A stretch of 64,000 bases of DNA from Vibrio porteresiae DSM 19223 (GTDB lineage: Bacteria > Pseudomonadota > Gammaproteobacteria > Enterobacterales > Vibrionaceae): contig NZ_AP024895.1 in NCBI RefSeq assembly GCF_024347055.1, positions 3,162,001-3,226,000 of the forward strand. The letters run 5' to 3'. The position numbers were made by a program, and so were the translations under genes. Position 1 is the first letter of the stretch, and each line of letters starts with the position of its first letter. This document shows positions 17,304 through 26,404 of this stretch, in pieces. The notes below the pieces were generated by a model, which saw only the letters and a list, made by a program, of their open reading frames with translations, had not been told where the DNA came from and did no database searches.

Positions 17304-19025
17304 TTAGGTTCTCTCCGTTTTGCTCAGCCACATTTTATCCATTCCTTCACCCTTGATTTGCATAGGGTAAACGTGCTCAGTTTCATCAACACTAATGTCA
17401 ACAAACACTAAGCGATCTTTCATTGCGAGTGCTTTTTTCAAGCCTTCCTCTAGTTCATCTGGATGAGAAATTCTCACACCAGCGTGACCGTAGGCCTCTG
17501 CTATCGCAACAAAATTAGGAACAGAACTCATGTATGAGTTGGAGTGACGACCATGATAAATAATGTCTTGCCACTGTTTAACCATACCTAAGAATCGGTT
17601 ATTTAAGTTAATGATTTTAACTGGAATATCATATTGCAGTGCTGTAGATAGCTCCTGAATATTCATCTGGATACTACCATCCCCAGTCACCACAACAACT
17701 TCTTCTTCAGGATGAGCAAACTTAACTCCCATCCCTGCTGGTAAACCAAAGCCCATCGTGCCAAGGCCACCTGAGTTAATCCACTGTCTCGGCTTAGAAA
17801 ATGGATAATATAAGGCTGCAAACATCTGGTGTTGACCCACATCAGATGCAACATACGCTTTACCTTCCGTTAGACGATACAAGGTTTCAATAACTTGTTG
17901 AGGTTTAATACGCTCAGAACTTTTGTCATAGGCCAAACATTGACGCTCGCGCCAACCATTGATCTCGCTCCACCACTGACCAATCGCTTTTTGATCGTTT
18001 TGGCGCTCTTTTTCACCCAATACTTTTAGCATGGTGTCCAAGACTTTGTCGGCAGAGCCTACAATCGGTAGATCCACATGCACGTTTTTCGAGATAGAAG
18101 AAGGATCAATATCGATGTGCATGATCTTGGCATTTGGACAGTACTTTTCCAAATTATTGGTAGTGCGATCATCAAAGCGAACCCCAATACCAAAGATCAA
18201 ATCAGAGTTGTGCATCGCCATGTTGGCTTCATACACACCATGCATACCAAGCATACCAAGGAAGTTGGGATGTGTGCCTGGGAAAGCACCAAGTCCCATC
18301 AACGTACTGACAACTGGCAGATTGAGTGACTCAGCCAATTTTAGGATCTGTTGATGAGCTTCAGAAATAATTGCCCCACCACCGATGTACAATACAGGGC
18401 GCTTAGCTTCAAGTAACGCACTAAGTGCTTTCTTAATTTGCCCTTTATGCCCAGCAGTCGTTGGGTTATAGGAACGCATTGTAATCGTTTCAGGGTAAGT
18501 GTAAGGCAGCTTGATTTGCGGGTTCATGACATCTTTAGGTACATCAATAACCACAGGACCAGGACGACCGGTTGATGCGATATAAAATGCTTTTTTGATG
18601 GTTTCAGGAATGTCTTCTGCTTTTTTAACGAGAAAGCTGTGCTTTACAATCGGACGCGATACACCAACGATGTCACACTCTTGGAATGCATCGTTACCAA
18701 TCAAATTGGTCGCAACGTTACCAGAGATAACAATCATTGGAACCGAATCCATGTAAGCAGTCGCAATACCAGTGACAGTATTGGTTGCTCCAGGACCAGA
18801 GCAGACAAGCACGACACCTGGTTTACCTGTAGAGCGGGCATAACCATCTGCCATGTGAGTAGCAGCTTGCTCGTGACGAACTAATACGTGCTTAATTTTA
18901 TCGGTTTTTTCATGAAGGGCATCATAAATATCAAGTACTGAGCCACCTGGATAACCAAAGATCTGCTCAACACCTTCTTCGATCAGAGATTGCACGATCA
19001 TCTCTGCGCCGGATAACATCGCCAT
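17304..19025 (-). CDS. ilvI: Acetolactate synthase large (catalytic) subunit IlvI
   Basis: ThDP-dependent catalytic subunit (573 aa) making acetolactate and acetohydroxybutyrate for Val/Leu/Ile. The activating Glu lies in VLVRHEQAATHMADG (near 50). The ThDP/Mg motif GDGSIQMNIQEL...NN is near 440-470, and FGYPGGSVLDIYDAL is near 23. Strong full-length match to E. coli IlvI, including the end (MDKMWLSKTERT). I see no leader peptide rich in branched-chain codons upstream, as expected for ilvIH, which in E. coli is Lrp-controlled. Confidence 0.97.
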   Translation of the reverse strand: MAMLSGAEMIVQSLIEEGVEQIFGYPGGSVLDIYDALHEKTDKIKHVLVRHEQAATHMADGYARSTGKPGVVLVCSGPGATNTVTGIATAYMDSVPMIVISGNVATNLIGNDAFQECDIVGVSRPIVKHSFLVKKAEDIPETIKKAFYIASTGRPGPVVIDVPKDVMNPQIKLPYTYPETITMRSYNPTTAGHKGQIKKALSALLEAKRPVLYIGGGAIISEAHQQILKLAESLNLPVVSTLMGLGAFPGTHPNFLGMLGMHGVYEANMAMHNSDLIFGIGVRFDDRTTNNLEKYCPNAKIMHIDIDPSSISKNVHVDLPIVGSADKVLDTMLKVLGEKERQNDQKAIGQWWSEINGWRERQCLAYDKSSERIKPQQVIETLYRLTEGKAYVASDVGQHQMFAALYYPFSKPRQWINSGGLGTMGFGLPAGMGVKFAHPEEEVVVVTGDGSIQMNIQELSTALQYDIPVKIINLNNRFLGMVKQWQDIIYHGRHSNSYMSSVPNFVAIAEAYGHAGVRISHPDELEEGLKKALAMKDRLVFVDISVDETEHVYPMQIKGEGMDKMWLSKTERT

Positions 19026-19138
19026 TTTTTCTCCTTAAACAATCACTAGTTACGAGGTCGGTCACTAGGATTGAATTACATAGTCTAGGGCTTATTCGTA
19101 GCCTAATTCGAAAACATTCCGCTTTCAGCTATGTCCCA

Positions 19139-19156
19139 CACTTGTCATAACAAGTG
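19139..19156. repeat. Perfect inverted repeat upstream of ilvI
   Basis: CACTTGT-cata-ACAAGTG, about 115 bases before the ilvI start, with partly paired C/G-rich flanks. It could be an operator or a leader hairpin. Apart from this and the acyl-CoA ligase terminator, the 379-base gap 19026-19404 holds AT-rich DNA without a recognisable gene. Confidence 0.5.
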
Positions 19157-19351
19157 GCGGGGAATCGGAGATACTTTAACCGCTAAATTGCCTGAGATCT
19201 AACGTGTTCTTGAGCACACTTTTAATAAGATATGGTAAAAATGTAAAAATAAAGATAACAACACTAGTTTATTTGTTAAAGACAGCATAATCACAAGATT
19301 ATCTAGTGAAATAAGAAGAATATTTCACATAAAAAACCGCTCATATGCAAC

Positions 19352-19381
19352 AAAAAAGGGCAACATAGTCATGCCGCCCTT
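19352..19381 (-). terminator. Terminator after the acyl-CoA ligase gene
   Basis: On the minus strand AAGGGC...GCCCTT (19381-19376 with 19361-19356) followed by a T run (A at 19352-19355 on the plus strand). Confidence 0.75.
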
Positions 19382-19404
19382 CCCTTAGATACTCTCGTAT
19401 TAAG

Positions 19405-21198
19405 TTATTCCCGATACATCTCTTCGATTTCATCTTCATACTTAGTATGGATGATTTTGCGTCGCAATTTTAACGTTGGGGTTAACTCACCGTCGTCCAT
19501 CGAAAATGCTTTAGGTAGTAGCTTGAATCGCTTCACTTGCTCAAAACTTGGTAGTTCTTGCTGCAACTCATTGATACGTTTTTCAAACATCTCAACAATT
19601 TGGCTATCTTTAAGTAGCTCTAAGCGGTCATGATACTTAATGTTTAACTGTCGAGCGTAGCTTTCTAACGTGTCGTAGCAAGGAACAATTAATGCGGAGA
19701 CAAATTTACGAGTATCCGCGATGACAGCAATCTGTTCGATAAAGTGATCTTTCCCTATCGTACCTTCAATCACCTGAGGAGCGATATATTTGCCGCCAGA
19801 GGTTTTCATTAATTCCTTAATGCGATCGGTAATAAAAAGATGCCCATGTTCATCTAAATAGCCTGCATCACCGGTTTTTAAATAACCTTCAGCATCGAAC
19901 GCTTGCTCAGTTTCGCGCTCTAGCTTGTAGTACCCTTTCATCACCATCGGACCTTTCACGAGAATTTCATTCTCATCACCGATACGAACCTCAACACCAG
20001 GCATCAGTTGACCAATCGAATTGGGATCAAAAGTGAAGTCTTCCCAGCAAGAAACGGTTGCCGTCGTCTCAGTCATGCCGTAACCGACTTTAACGTTGAT
20101 TCCTAATGAATGAAAGAAACGACCAATAGTCGGGTCTAATTTAGCACCACCACATGGCATGAGCGTTAAACGTCCACCAAGCAGATCACGTAACTTCTTC
20201 AATACCAGTTTATCGGCCCAGTGATAGCTCAGATTCAAAATAGCGGATGGAGATTTGCTTTCAGCTCGACATTGCGCTCGCTTGGCTCCCATATTCACAG
20301 CCCATGTGAACAGTATTTTTTTCATGACACTGGCGGAAGCCACTTTCTCATGTACTGCGGCAAAAATCTTTTCATAGAAGCGCGGCACAGCACACATCAA
20401 GGTTGGACGAACTTGCTGCAATGCTTCTCTAACCATTTTTACATCGTGTAAATAGCAGTTTGTTGCGCCTTTATAGAGCACGTAAAAACTCCATGCCCGT
20501 TCAAAAACATGAGATAAGGGTAAAAAGCATAGCGACACATCAGCCTGAGTAACATTCAATCGCTGATCATGACTCGACATTTGCGCTGCTAAATTGGCAT
20601 GAGTCAGCATGACTCCTTTTGGCTGTCCCGTTGTTCCAGATGTATAAATTAGGGTAAACAGATCATCAACGTTAGCTTCGTTAATTCGCTTGGTCAGTTC
20701 TTCAGAATGGTCATGATTAGCGTTAGCGATAAATGATCGCCAACTCATCACATAAGGTAAGGCAGATTGCACGTCACACGTTCCCATTACCACAATCAGT
20801 TCTAAAGTCTCACACTGATTAAATAACTCAGTAGCGATACTCAACTGCTTTTCTCCAGCAACAAACAGCACACGCATATCCGCGTTATTCACGATAAAAC
20901 GGGTTTGCTCAAGAGTATTGGTTGGATAAATGGGTACAGTAACTGCGCGCACTTGCAAGGTGGCAAGATCAGCGATCGTCCATTCAGGCATGTTAGACGC
21001 GAAGATGCCAACTTTGTCCTGAGTAGCAATACCAAGTTTAAGTAAAGCTAGAGAAACAAGATCAACCTCTTTGCCAAATGCCTGCCAAGAGATATCTTGC
21101 CATTGAGCATCAGCATAATATTTTAAAGCGGTACCAGTACCAGCTTGAGAAATACGTTCGCGTAATTTTTTAACAATATGAAAGTCTAATTCTGCCAT
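19405..21198 (-). CDS. Long-chain acyl-CoA synthetase (AMP-binding family)
   Basis: ANL-superfamily adenylate-forming enzyme (597 aa) activating fatty acids to acyl-CoA. P-loop motif YTSGTTGQPKGVML is near residue 192; YGMTETTATVSCW near 385; the hinge region TGDAGYLDEHGHLFITDRIKELMKTSGGKY (in parts) near 435-465 with the conserved Lys. It belongs to the Faa1/FadD15-like branch rather than E. coli FadD. ATG at 21198 follows AAGGTAG; the open frame extends 15 codons upstream without homology. Single gene with its own terminator. Substrate chain length is not readable from sequence. Confidence 0.85.
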   Translation of the reverse strand: MAELDFHIVKKLRERISQAGTGTALKYYADAQWQDISWQAFGKEVDLVSLALLKLGIATQDKVGIFASNMPEWTIADLATLQVRAVTVPIYPTNTLEQTRFIVNNADMRVLFVAGEKQLSIATELFNQCETLELIVVMGTCDVQSALPYVMSWRSFIANANHDHSEELTKRINEANVDDLFTLIYTSGTTGQPKGVMLTHANLAAQMSSHDQRLNVTQADVSLCFLPLSHVFERAWSFYVLYKGATNCYLHDVKMVREALQQVRPTLMCAVPRFYEKIFAAVHEKVASASVMKKILFTWAVNMGAKRAQCRAESKSPSAILNLSYHWADKLVLKKLRDLLGGRLTLMPCGGAKLDPTIGRFFHSLGINVKVGYGMTETTATVSCWEDFTFDPNSIGQLMPGVEVRIGDENEILVKGPMVMKGYYKLERETEQAFDAEGYLKTGDAGYLDEHGHLFITDRIKELMKTSGGKYIAPQVIEGTIGKDHFIEQIAVIADTRKFVSALIVPCYDTLESYARQLNIKYHDRLELLKDSQIVEMFEKRINELQQELPSFEQVKRFKLLPKAFSMDDGELTPTLKLRRKIIHTKYEDEIEEMYRE

Positions 21199-21317
21199 CT
21201 TTTCTACCTTTAGCTTACAACTGTAAGCCTTACGAGGCCGCACAGTTTACAGGCAGAGTTCGAAAAGGCAACTGACAAACATCAAAGTTAAGCTGGCAAA
21301 GTGTAACGAAACAGCAG

Positions 21318-21353
21318 AAAAAAGCCCCAAATCACAAAATATGATTTGGGGCT
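21318..21353 (-). terminator. Terminator after leuO
   Basis: Perfect 12-bp stem AGCCCCAAATCA/TGATTTGGGGCT (21323-21334/21342-21353), followed by T6 on the minus strand. Confidence 0.93.
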
Positions 21354-21371
21354 AAATGAGGCGAAAATAAT

Positions 21372-22340
21372 TTATTTGGTGGCGACGACTTCACCACAAA
21401 TCATCATCAATTGGTCGCGCAACCAGATGTGACCTTTGTCTTTTTCACTCGATTCATGCCAGCTTAGGTAGCCATGAATTTTCACATTATCGAATGGGCA
21501 GGAAATGATCTGTAGTTGATCTTTATTCGCTGCGTTTTCTACCATCCAACGTGGAGCAATAGTCACTAATTCAGATTGTCCAACAACATAAAGTACATTG
21601 CTTAAGCTGGTTCCTTCATAGCTTGAATGGCAATCGAGTTCACGATAGGCCTGTTCAGAGAAGCTACGTTGACCATGGATTCTAGACAACTTAGCGTGCT
21701 GTTCGCGTATCAATGTTTCGCGTGAAACCGAGCCTTGAATACGTGGGTGAGTTTTTGCCGCTACAACCACTAATTCATCTTGGAAAATTTCGGTGCTTGA
21801 GAAACCCTGTTCATCAAAACGTGCATAATCGATAACAAAGTCGATCTCTTGATAACGCATGCGTTCAGCGAGCATACGGTCAAATTCTGCATCCAAATGT
21901 AATTTTACACTTGGAGCGATATCTTGAATCGACTGCATAATCTTCGGTGCAAAACGAATATCACATGGGCTGCAAATAGCCAGTTTGAATAAACGAGTTG
22001 ACGTCTCTGGAGAAAATACAGAACTTGGCAATTCATTACGAATTAACTGTAACGCTTGACGAATTGGACCAAATAATTGACGAGCGCGTTGTGTCGGTTG
22101 AATACCGCGACCTTGACGCATAAACAGTTCGTCATTAAACATCACTTTCAAACGAGCAACGGCATTACTTACTGCCGGCTGAGACATTCCCAAATTGTGT
22201 GCAGCGCGAGTAATATTTTGTTCTTGCATAACGGCGTCAAAAACGGTGAGCAAGTTTAAGTCAACGCCGCGTAGAGTACTTTCCATTCGATAGCTGGCGA
22301 TGGCACTCATCGCATCTTTTCTTTCTACTTTGTCTAACAT
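21372..22340 (-). CDS. leuO: LysR-type regulator LeuO
   Basis: Transcription factor (322 aa) of the LeuO branch, a global antagonist of H-NS in enterobacteria and an acid/bile/virulence regulator in Vibrio. Winged HTH lies at about residues 24-85 (VDLNLLTVFDAVMQEQNITRAA, in parts; GMSQPAVSNAVARL). The C-terminal effector domain covers the rest. Possible starts are ATG 22340 and the internal ATG 22310 (MSAIASYRM). It sits upstream of leuABCD as in E. coli, but with two extra genes between. Confidence 0.9.
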   Translation of the reverse strand: MLDKVERKDAMSAIASYRMESTLRGVDLNLLTVFDAVMQEQNITRAAHNLGMSQPAVSNAVARLKVMFNDELFMRQGRGIQPTQRARQLFGPIRQALQLIRNELPSSVFSPETSTRLFKLAICSPCDIRFAPKIMQSIQDIAPSVKLHLDAEFDRMLAERMRYQEIDFVIDYARFDEQGFSSTEIFQDELVVVAAKTHPRIQGSVSRETLIREQHAKLSRIHGQRSFSEQAYRELDCHSSYEGTSLSNVLYVVGQSELVTIAPRWMVENAANKDQLQIISCPFDNVKIHGYLSWHESSEKDKGHIWLRDQLMMICGEVVATK

Positions 22341-22388
22341 ACTGATCTTTGCCTCGGTATTGATTTTTTATAGTGTCTTTCGAGTGAT

Positions 22389-22411
22389 CGTTTGGATAGT
22401 TATTCCAAACG
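22389..22411. repeat. Perfect inverted repeat in the leuO upstream region
   Basis: CGTTTGGA-tagttat-TCCAAACG, 49 bases before the leuO start. LysR-type factors bind interrupted dyads, so autoregulation is possible, or it forms a 5' UTR hairpin. The remainder of the 389-base gap 22341-22729 is AT-rich with no gene that I can see. Confidence 0.5.
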
Positions 22412-22729
22412 TTTTACAGCAATAAATAAGCGGGGCTTCTAATATTTATCACTCGGATAATTTAAGCATGACAACTACTATCAACTAATTCGTACACGAA
22501 TGGCAACTGGATTGATAAAAAGTCACTTATTTTTATAAGTGAACTAACACACGCCTTCATAAATCAAGTAATTAGATATTTATAAAAAAAGGTAAAAGCG
22601 TGACATTGTGCAAATTTCGAGCTAAATGGCAAACTGGCTTATTGTCCTATAGGGCAGTAAAATTCCATTCACCTAGTAAATAACAAACCACTTGTCATCT
22701 TTTGCAACCGATTTCTTACTGCATTTAGA

Positions 22730-23776
22730 TTATAAAAATGTCGCATAACTAGGGAAAGAAACATCTTTCCAAAGCGCATGGCAAAGCTCGCTAGAGTCAT
22801 TCCATTCACCTTGTAAAAGCCAATGAGCTATCTCCTTAGCAACGTCAGGATAGATAACTTTTTCAGCTGGCTGTTCAAATGCCCACTCGCGAATTGCAGT
22901 CAAATCCACCCGTTCCATCATGGAGGCTAATCCTAAACACTCCAAGGTTGCGACATTACTCATCTGTTCAAATTGACCATTCAGTGGTTTGAGTAATAGC
23001 TTTTTACCCAGAGAGAGAGCCTCTGAGGGTAATTCAAATCCACCGTTAGCGATCACTCCATTACACTGACGTAAATGCGTTTGAAAGTTCACATGAGAGA
23101 GTGATTTCACCTCAACGTTAGCCATTTCTATATCTGTGGTGACATCTGGGTGGTAACAAATGAAATGATGCTCGGGAATGGCCTGCAAAATGCTCAAAGT
23201 ATTATCGAGATTTTCAAAAGGTAGGTAGACAAGAAAAAAATTGCCCATTCGTGTTTCACAATCTGTTTTGTGAATAATGGGAGGCAAAATAGGCTGATCA
23301 AAATGGTACCAATGTAAGCCGATGTAGTGCTCAGCTGGAGCAAATTTGTGCATAATTACTTTATCTAACCATGAAGCCCCTTTTAACGGCACCTCATAAC
23401 GAAACGCATTTTGGTGACTGATACTGACTGAAGGCTTACCTTGTTTACGAGCAGCCCACGCAGATATTGGCTCAAAATCGTTCACAACAAGGTCGTAATC
23501 ACTGAGATCAAGCTGATCAATATCTCTGAACAATTGAAAGACGTTATTCTTGGTCGCTGTATCCCGATAGTCTACTTTGCCATTCTTACTTACGAAGGTT
23601 AATCCGGATCGAGTTTGGTAGTCGCCAAACGCATCCATCGAAAAATATTTGTTTTCCTCGCGTCCAGAAAAAAGGAAGTCAACTTGAACTCCCTTATTCT
23701 TTAGTGCATTGGCCATTTCTCTTGCTCGAGCAATATGTCCATTTCCAGTACCTTGAACACCATAAAATATTTTCAC
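22730..23776 (-). CDS. MJ1255/VC2487-family glycosyltransferase
   Basis: GT-B-like glycosyltransferase (348 aa) of the family named after archaeal MJ1255 and V. cholerae VC2487, related to MurG/UDP-sugar transferases. The N-terminal motif FYGVQGTGNGHIARAREM is diagnostic, and the C-terminal donor loop NGGFELPSEALSLGKKLL (near residue 265) is MurG-like. I chose the GTG at 23776: it overlaps the upstream stop as GTGA and follows GGAGA; the longer frame has no homology. No membrane segment is evident. Acceptor and sugar are unknown. Coupled to the PAP2 gene, so a lipid-linked or glycolipid substrate is plausible. Confidence 0.8.
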   Translation of the reverse strand: MKIFYGVQGTGNGHIARAREMANALKNKGVQVDFLFSGREENKYFSMDAFGDYQTRSGLTFVSKNGKVDYRDTATKNNVFQLFRDIDQLDLSDYDLVVNDFEPISAWAARKQGKPSVSISHQNAFRYEVPLKGASWLDKVIMHKFAPAEHYIGLHWYHFDQPILPPIIHKTDCETRMGNFFLVYLPFENLDNTLSILQAIPEHHFICYHPDVTTDIEMANVEVKSLSHVNFQTHLRQCNGVIANGGFELPSEALSLGKKLLLKPLNGQFEQMSNVATLECLGLASMMERVDLTAIREWAFEQPAEKVIYPDVAKEIAHWLLQGEWNDSSELCHALWKDVSFPSYATFL

Positions 23777-24306
23777 AAACGACTCTCCAGCAGAATCAGC
23801 GACAACGTAGCACAACCATTTCCAAGTAAAGCACCGATCAGAACATCACTTAAAAAGTGAACACCAAGCATTATGCGGGCACTGCCGATAAGTGCAGCCC
23901 ACACAAACGCCATTCCAGCAACATCGGGGTACCAATGACTCATTAATGTCGCCATAACAAAAGCAGCAGCAGTGTGCCCAGAAGGTAAACTGTAACGATC
24001 AGAAGGGGTAATAAAGGCGGGTAACAAAGGTGACAGTTCTTGTGGGCGACGACGCTGAAAGCTGTTTTTTAATACCCAGTACATGGGCAATTCGAATAAA
24101 AAGGCCAACAATCCAGTAATGACAAAACCTTTGCCGCTAACACCGTCAATCCCCCACGCTAGGCAAGCAAAAATCACATACAAATGCCCATCTCCCGTAT
24201 GTGATACTGCTTTGCTTATTCGCGCTAATGGATGACTATAGCGATGCTGTAAGCAATAAAAGGAGAAGGCAAAATCCAATTTGGCTATAGGTTGAATCGC
24301 TTTCAT
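23773..24306 (-). CDS. PAP2-family membrane phosphatase
   Basis: Membrane phosphatase (177 aa) of the type-2 phosphatidic acid phosphatase family. All three signature blocks are present: KNSFQRRRP (KX6RP-like), PSGHT and SARIMLGVHFLSD (SRX5HX3D). About five hydrophobic segments surround them. ATG at 24306 has GAGGGA 8 bases upstream; an ATG at 24312 is too close to it. The stop overlaps the GTG of the glycosyltransferase. Substrates of the family include phosphatidate, PGP and undecaprenyl diphosphate; which applies is unknown. Confidence 0.85.
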   Translation of the reverse strand: MKAIQPIAKLDFAFSFYCLQHRYSHPLARISKAVSHTGDGHLYVIFACLAWGIDGVSGKGFVITGLLAFLFELPMYWVLKNSFQRRRPQELSPLLPAFITPSDRYSLPSGHTAAAFVMATLMSHWYPDVAGMAFVWAALIGSARIMLGVHFLSDVLIGALLGNGCATLSLILLESRL

Positions 24307-24567
24307 ACCCATGTTCCCTCTTGAAGTATTAAGACAAATCCCTAAGTTATCTGTTAATAAAACTAGAGGTGGCATATGACAAATGAGTGATCTTTTTTTT
24401 GAAAGCTGATGACACGTAAAGAAGAAAGGAACAAACGTAACAAATCCGTTAAAGTGTCCAATAAACTGTGGTGAATACATAGACAACAACAAAATCAATA
24501 AACCATATACTTATCATTGCGTTAATTTAGCCATGTCATTTATTTGCATAAAAAATCAACTTAATGG

Positions 24568-24596
24568 TTGACGTTGTCACTCGAGTGCGGTACTAA
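24568..24596 (+). promoter_or_regulatory. Promoter of the leu operon
   Basis: TTGACG (24568-24573), 17 bases, TACTAA (24591-24596): near-consensus sigma-70 promoter, with a start about 24603 and the leader peptide 24 bases downstream. The rest of the gap between the PAP2 gene and this promoter is AT-rich, without a gene. Confidence 0.75.
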
Positions 24597-24626
24597 TTTG
24601 TTAATTTAATTTTGTGGATGTTAGCA

Positions 24627-24689
24627 ATGACAATTCGTTTTTCTCTTCTCCTCAACCTCCTCCTTATCGTGAAACAATCGCGCGGGTAG
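24627..24689 (+). CDS. leuL: leu operon leader peptide LeuL
   Basis: A 20-codon reading frame with six leucines at residues 7-9 and 11-13 (ctt ctc ctc aac ctc ctc ctt), preceded by GGATG. Leucyl-tRNA shortage would stall the ribosome there and favour an antiterminator over the terminator at 24725. The peptide has no other role. The position between the leu promoter and leuA is that of E. coli leuL. Confidence 0.9.
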   Translation: MTIRFSLLLNLLLIVKQSRG

Positions 24690-24750
24690 GCTGTGGACGA
24701 AAAACACCACAACGAAGAATTACAAAAACCCGCTTAAAGCGGGTTTTTTT
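24682..24750 (+). terminator. leu attenuator (terminator and antiterminator)
   Basis: Terminator: AAAACCCGC-ttaaa-GCGGGTTTT (24725-24747) with a T run to 24750. The ACCCGC arm (24728-24733) can instead pair with GCGGGT at 24682-24687, at the end of leuL, giving an antiterminator. A third hairpin (TGTGG...CCACA, about 24692-24713) lies between them. Confidence 0.85.
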
Positions 24751-24801
24751 ATAACTAAATCCAGGAAGTAAACGATTAACACCCGACATGAGGAAGTAAA
24801 C

Positions 24802-26355
24802 ATGAGTGACCAGGTCATTATATTCGACACAACATTACGTGATGGTGAACAAGCATTATCAGCCAGTCTTACCGTAAAAGAGAAACTGCAAATTGCTTAT
24901 GCACTAGAACGTCTTGGCGTTGATGTGATCGAAGCAGGTTTTCCAGTTTCTTCTCCGGGCGATTTCGAATCTGTTCAAACTATTGCAAAACACATAAAAA
25001 ATAGCCGTGTCTGTGCTCTTTCTCGTGCCGTTGAGAAAGACATTGATGCCGCAGCAGAAGCATTGAAAGTCGCAGAAGCATTCCGTATCCATACGTTTAT
25101 TTCCACTTCAACAGTTCATGTTCAAGACAAACTACGCAGAAGTTATGACGATGTCGTAGAAATGGGGGTACGAGCGGTAAAACATGCTCGTAACTACACC
25201 GATGACGTTGAATTTTCTTGTGAAGATGCAGGTCGCACACCAATCGACAACCTATGCCGTATGGTTGAGGCTGCGATTAATGCTGGTGCCCGCACTATCA
25301 ATATCCCAGATACAGTAGGCTATACCGTACCAAGCGAATTTGGCGGCATCATCCAATCACTATTTAACCGCGTACCTAACATTGATAAAGCCATTATCTC
25401 AGTGCACTGCCACGATGACCTAGGTATGTCTGTAGCAAACTCAATTGCCGCAGTCCAAGCTGGTGCTCGCCAGATCGAAGGAACAATCAACGGGATTGGT
25501 GAACGTGCTGGTAATACAGCATTAGAAGAAATCGCGATGATTCTAAAAACTCGCCAAGAGTTGCTAGGTGGCGTGACAACCAACATTAAACATGAAGAAA
25601 TCAGCCGCACGAGTAAATTGGTGAGTCAACTATGCAACATGCCAATTCAAAGCAACAAAGCGATTGTTGGTGCGAACGCATTTAGTCACTCTTCAGGCAT
25701 TCACCAAGATGGCATGCTAAAGAACAAGAACACGTACGAGATCATCACACCAGAATCTATCGGTTTGAAAAATCAAGGTCTTAACTTAACCAGCCGTAGT
25801 GGTCGTGCTGCTGTTAAAAGCCATATGGAATCACTAGGATACAGCGAAAATCAGTACAATTTGGATATCTTGTACGAAAACTTCTTAAAACTGGCCGATA
25901 AGAAAGGACAAGTTTTCGATTACGATCTAGAAGCGTTGATGTACTTCTCTAATCTACGTGATGAAGATGATTTCTTTAAATTGAACTATTTAAGCGTGCA
26001 ATCTGGTAGTGTAATGGCCACCACGAGCATCAAGTTGCAGTGCGGCGATGAAGAGAAATGCGAAGCTGCAGTCGGTAATGGCCCCGTAGACGCTTTATAT
26101 CAATGTATCTACCGTGTCACTGGCTACGAGATCGTATTGGATAAATTCGATCTAACTGCAAAAGGTGAAGGTGAAGATGGCCTTGGTCAAGCGGATATTA
26201 TTGCCAACTACAAAGGCCGTAAATACCACGGTACGGGTGTTTCAACCGATATCGTTGAAGCATCAGGACAAGCTCTATTGCATGTAATTAATAGCATTCA
26301 CCGTGCAAACGAAATCGAGCAAATCAAACAGAACAAAAAAATTGCTACTGTTTAA
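24802..26355 (+). CDS. leuA: 2-isopropylmalate synthase
   Basis: First leucine enzyme (517 aa): condenses acetyl-CoA and 2-oxoisovalerate. The catalytic N-terminal TIM barrel has FDTTLRDGEQA (near residue 8), SVHCHDDLGMSVANS (near 197, metal-binding HxH) and NGIGERAGNTALEE (near 227). The C-terminal LeuA dimer/regulatory domain (about 390-517) mediates leucine inhibition. GAGGAAG lies 7 bases before the ATG. First structural gene of leuABCD. Confidence 0.98.
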   Translation: MSDQVIIFDTTLRDGEQALSASLTVKEKLQIAYALERLGVDVIEAGFPVSSPGDFESVQTIAKHIKNSRVCALSRAVEKDIDAAAEALKVAEAFRIHTFISTSTVHVQDKLRRSYDDVVEMGVRAVKHARNYTDDVEFSCEDAGRTPIDNLCRMVEAAINAGARTINIPDTVGYTVPSEFGGIIQSLFNRVPNIDKAIISVHCHDDLGMSVANSIAAVQAGARQIEGTINGIGERAGNTALEEIAMILKTRQELLGGVTTNIKHEEISRTSKLVSQLCNMPIQSNKAIVGANAFSHSSGIHQDGMLKNKNTYEIITPESIGLKNQGLNLTSRSGRAAVKSHMESLGYSENQYNLDILYENFLKLADKKGQVFDYDLEALMYFSNLRDEDDFFKLNYLSVQSGSVMATTSIKLQCGDEEKCEAAVGNGPVDALYQCIYRVTGYEIVLDKFDLTAKGEGEDGLGQADIIANYKGRKYHGTGVSTDIVEASGQALLHVINSIHRANEIEQIKQNKKIATV

Positions 26356-26404
26356 AAATGAATAGCAAAAAATATTGAACATAATTGAGACGAATAGGAT
26401 TCGC

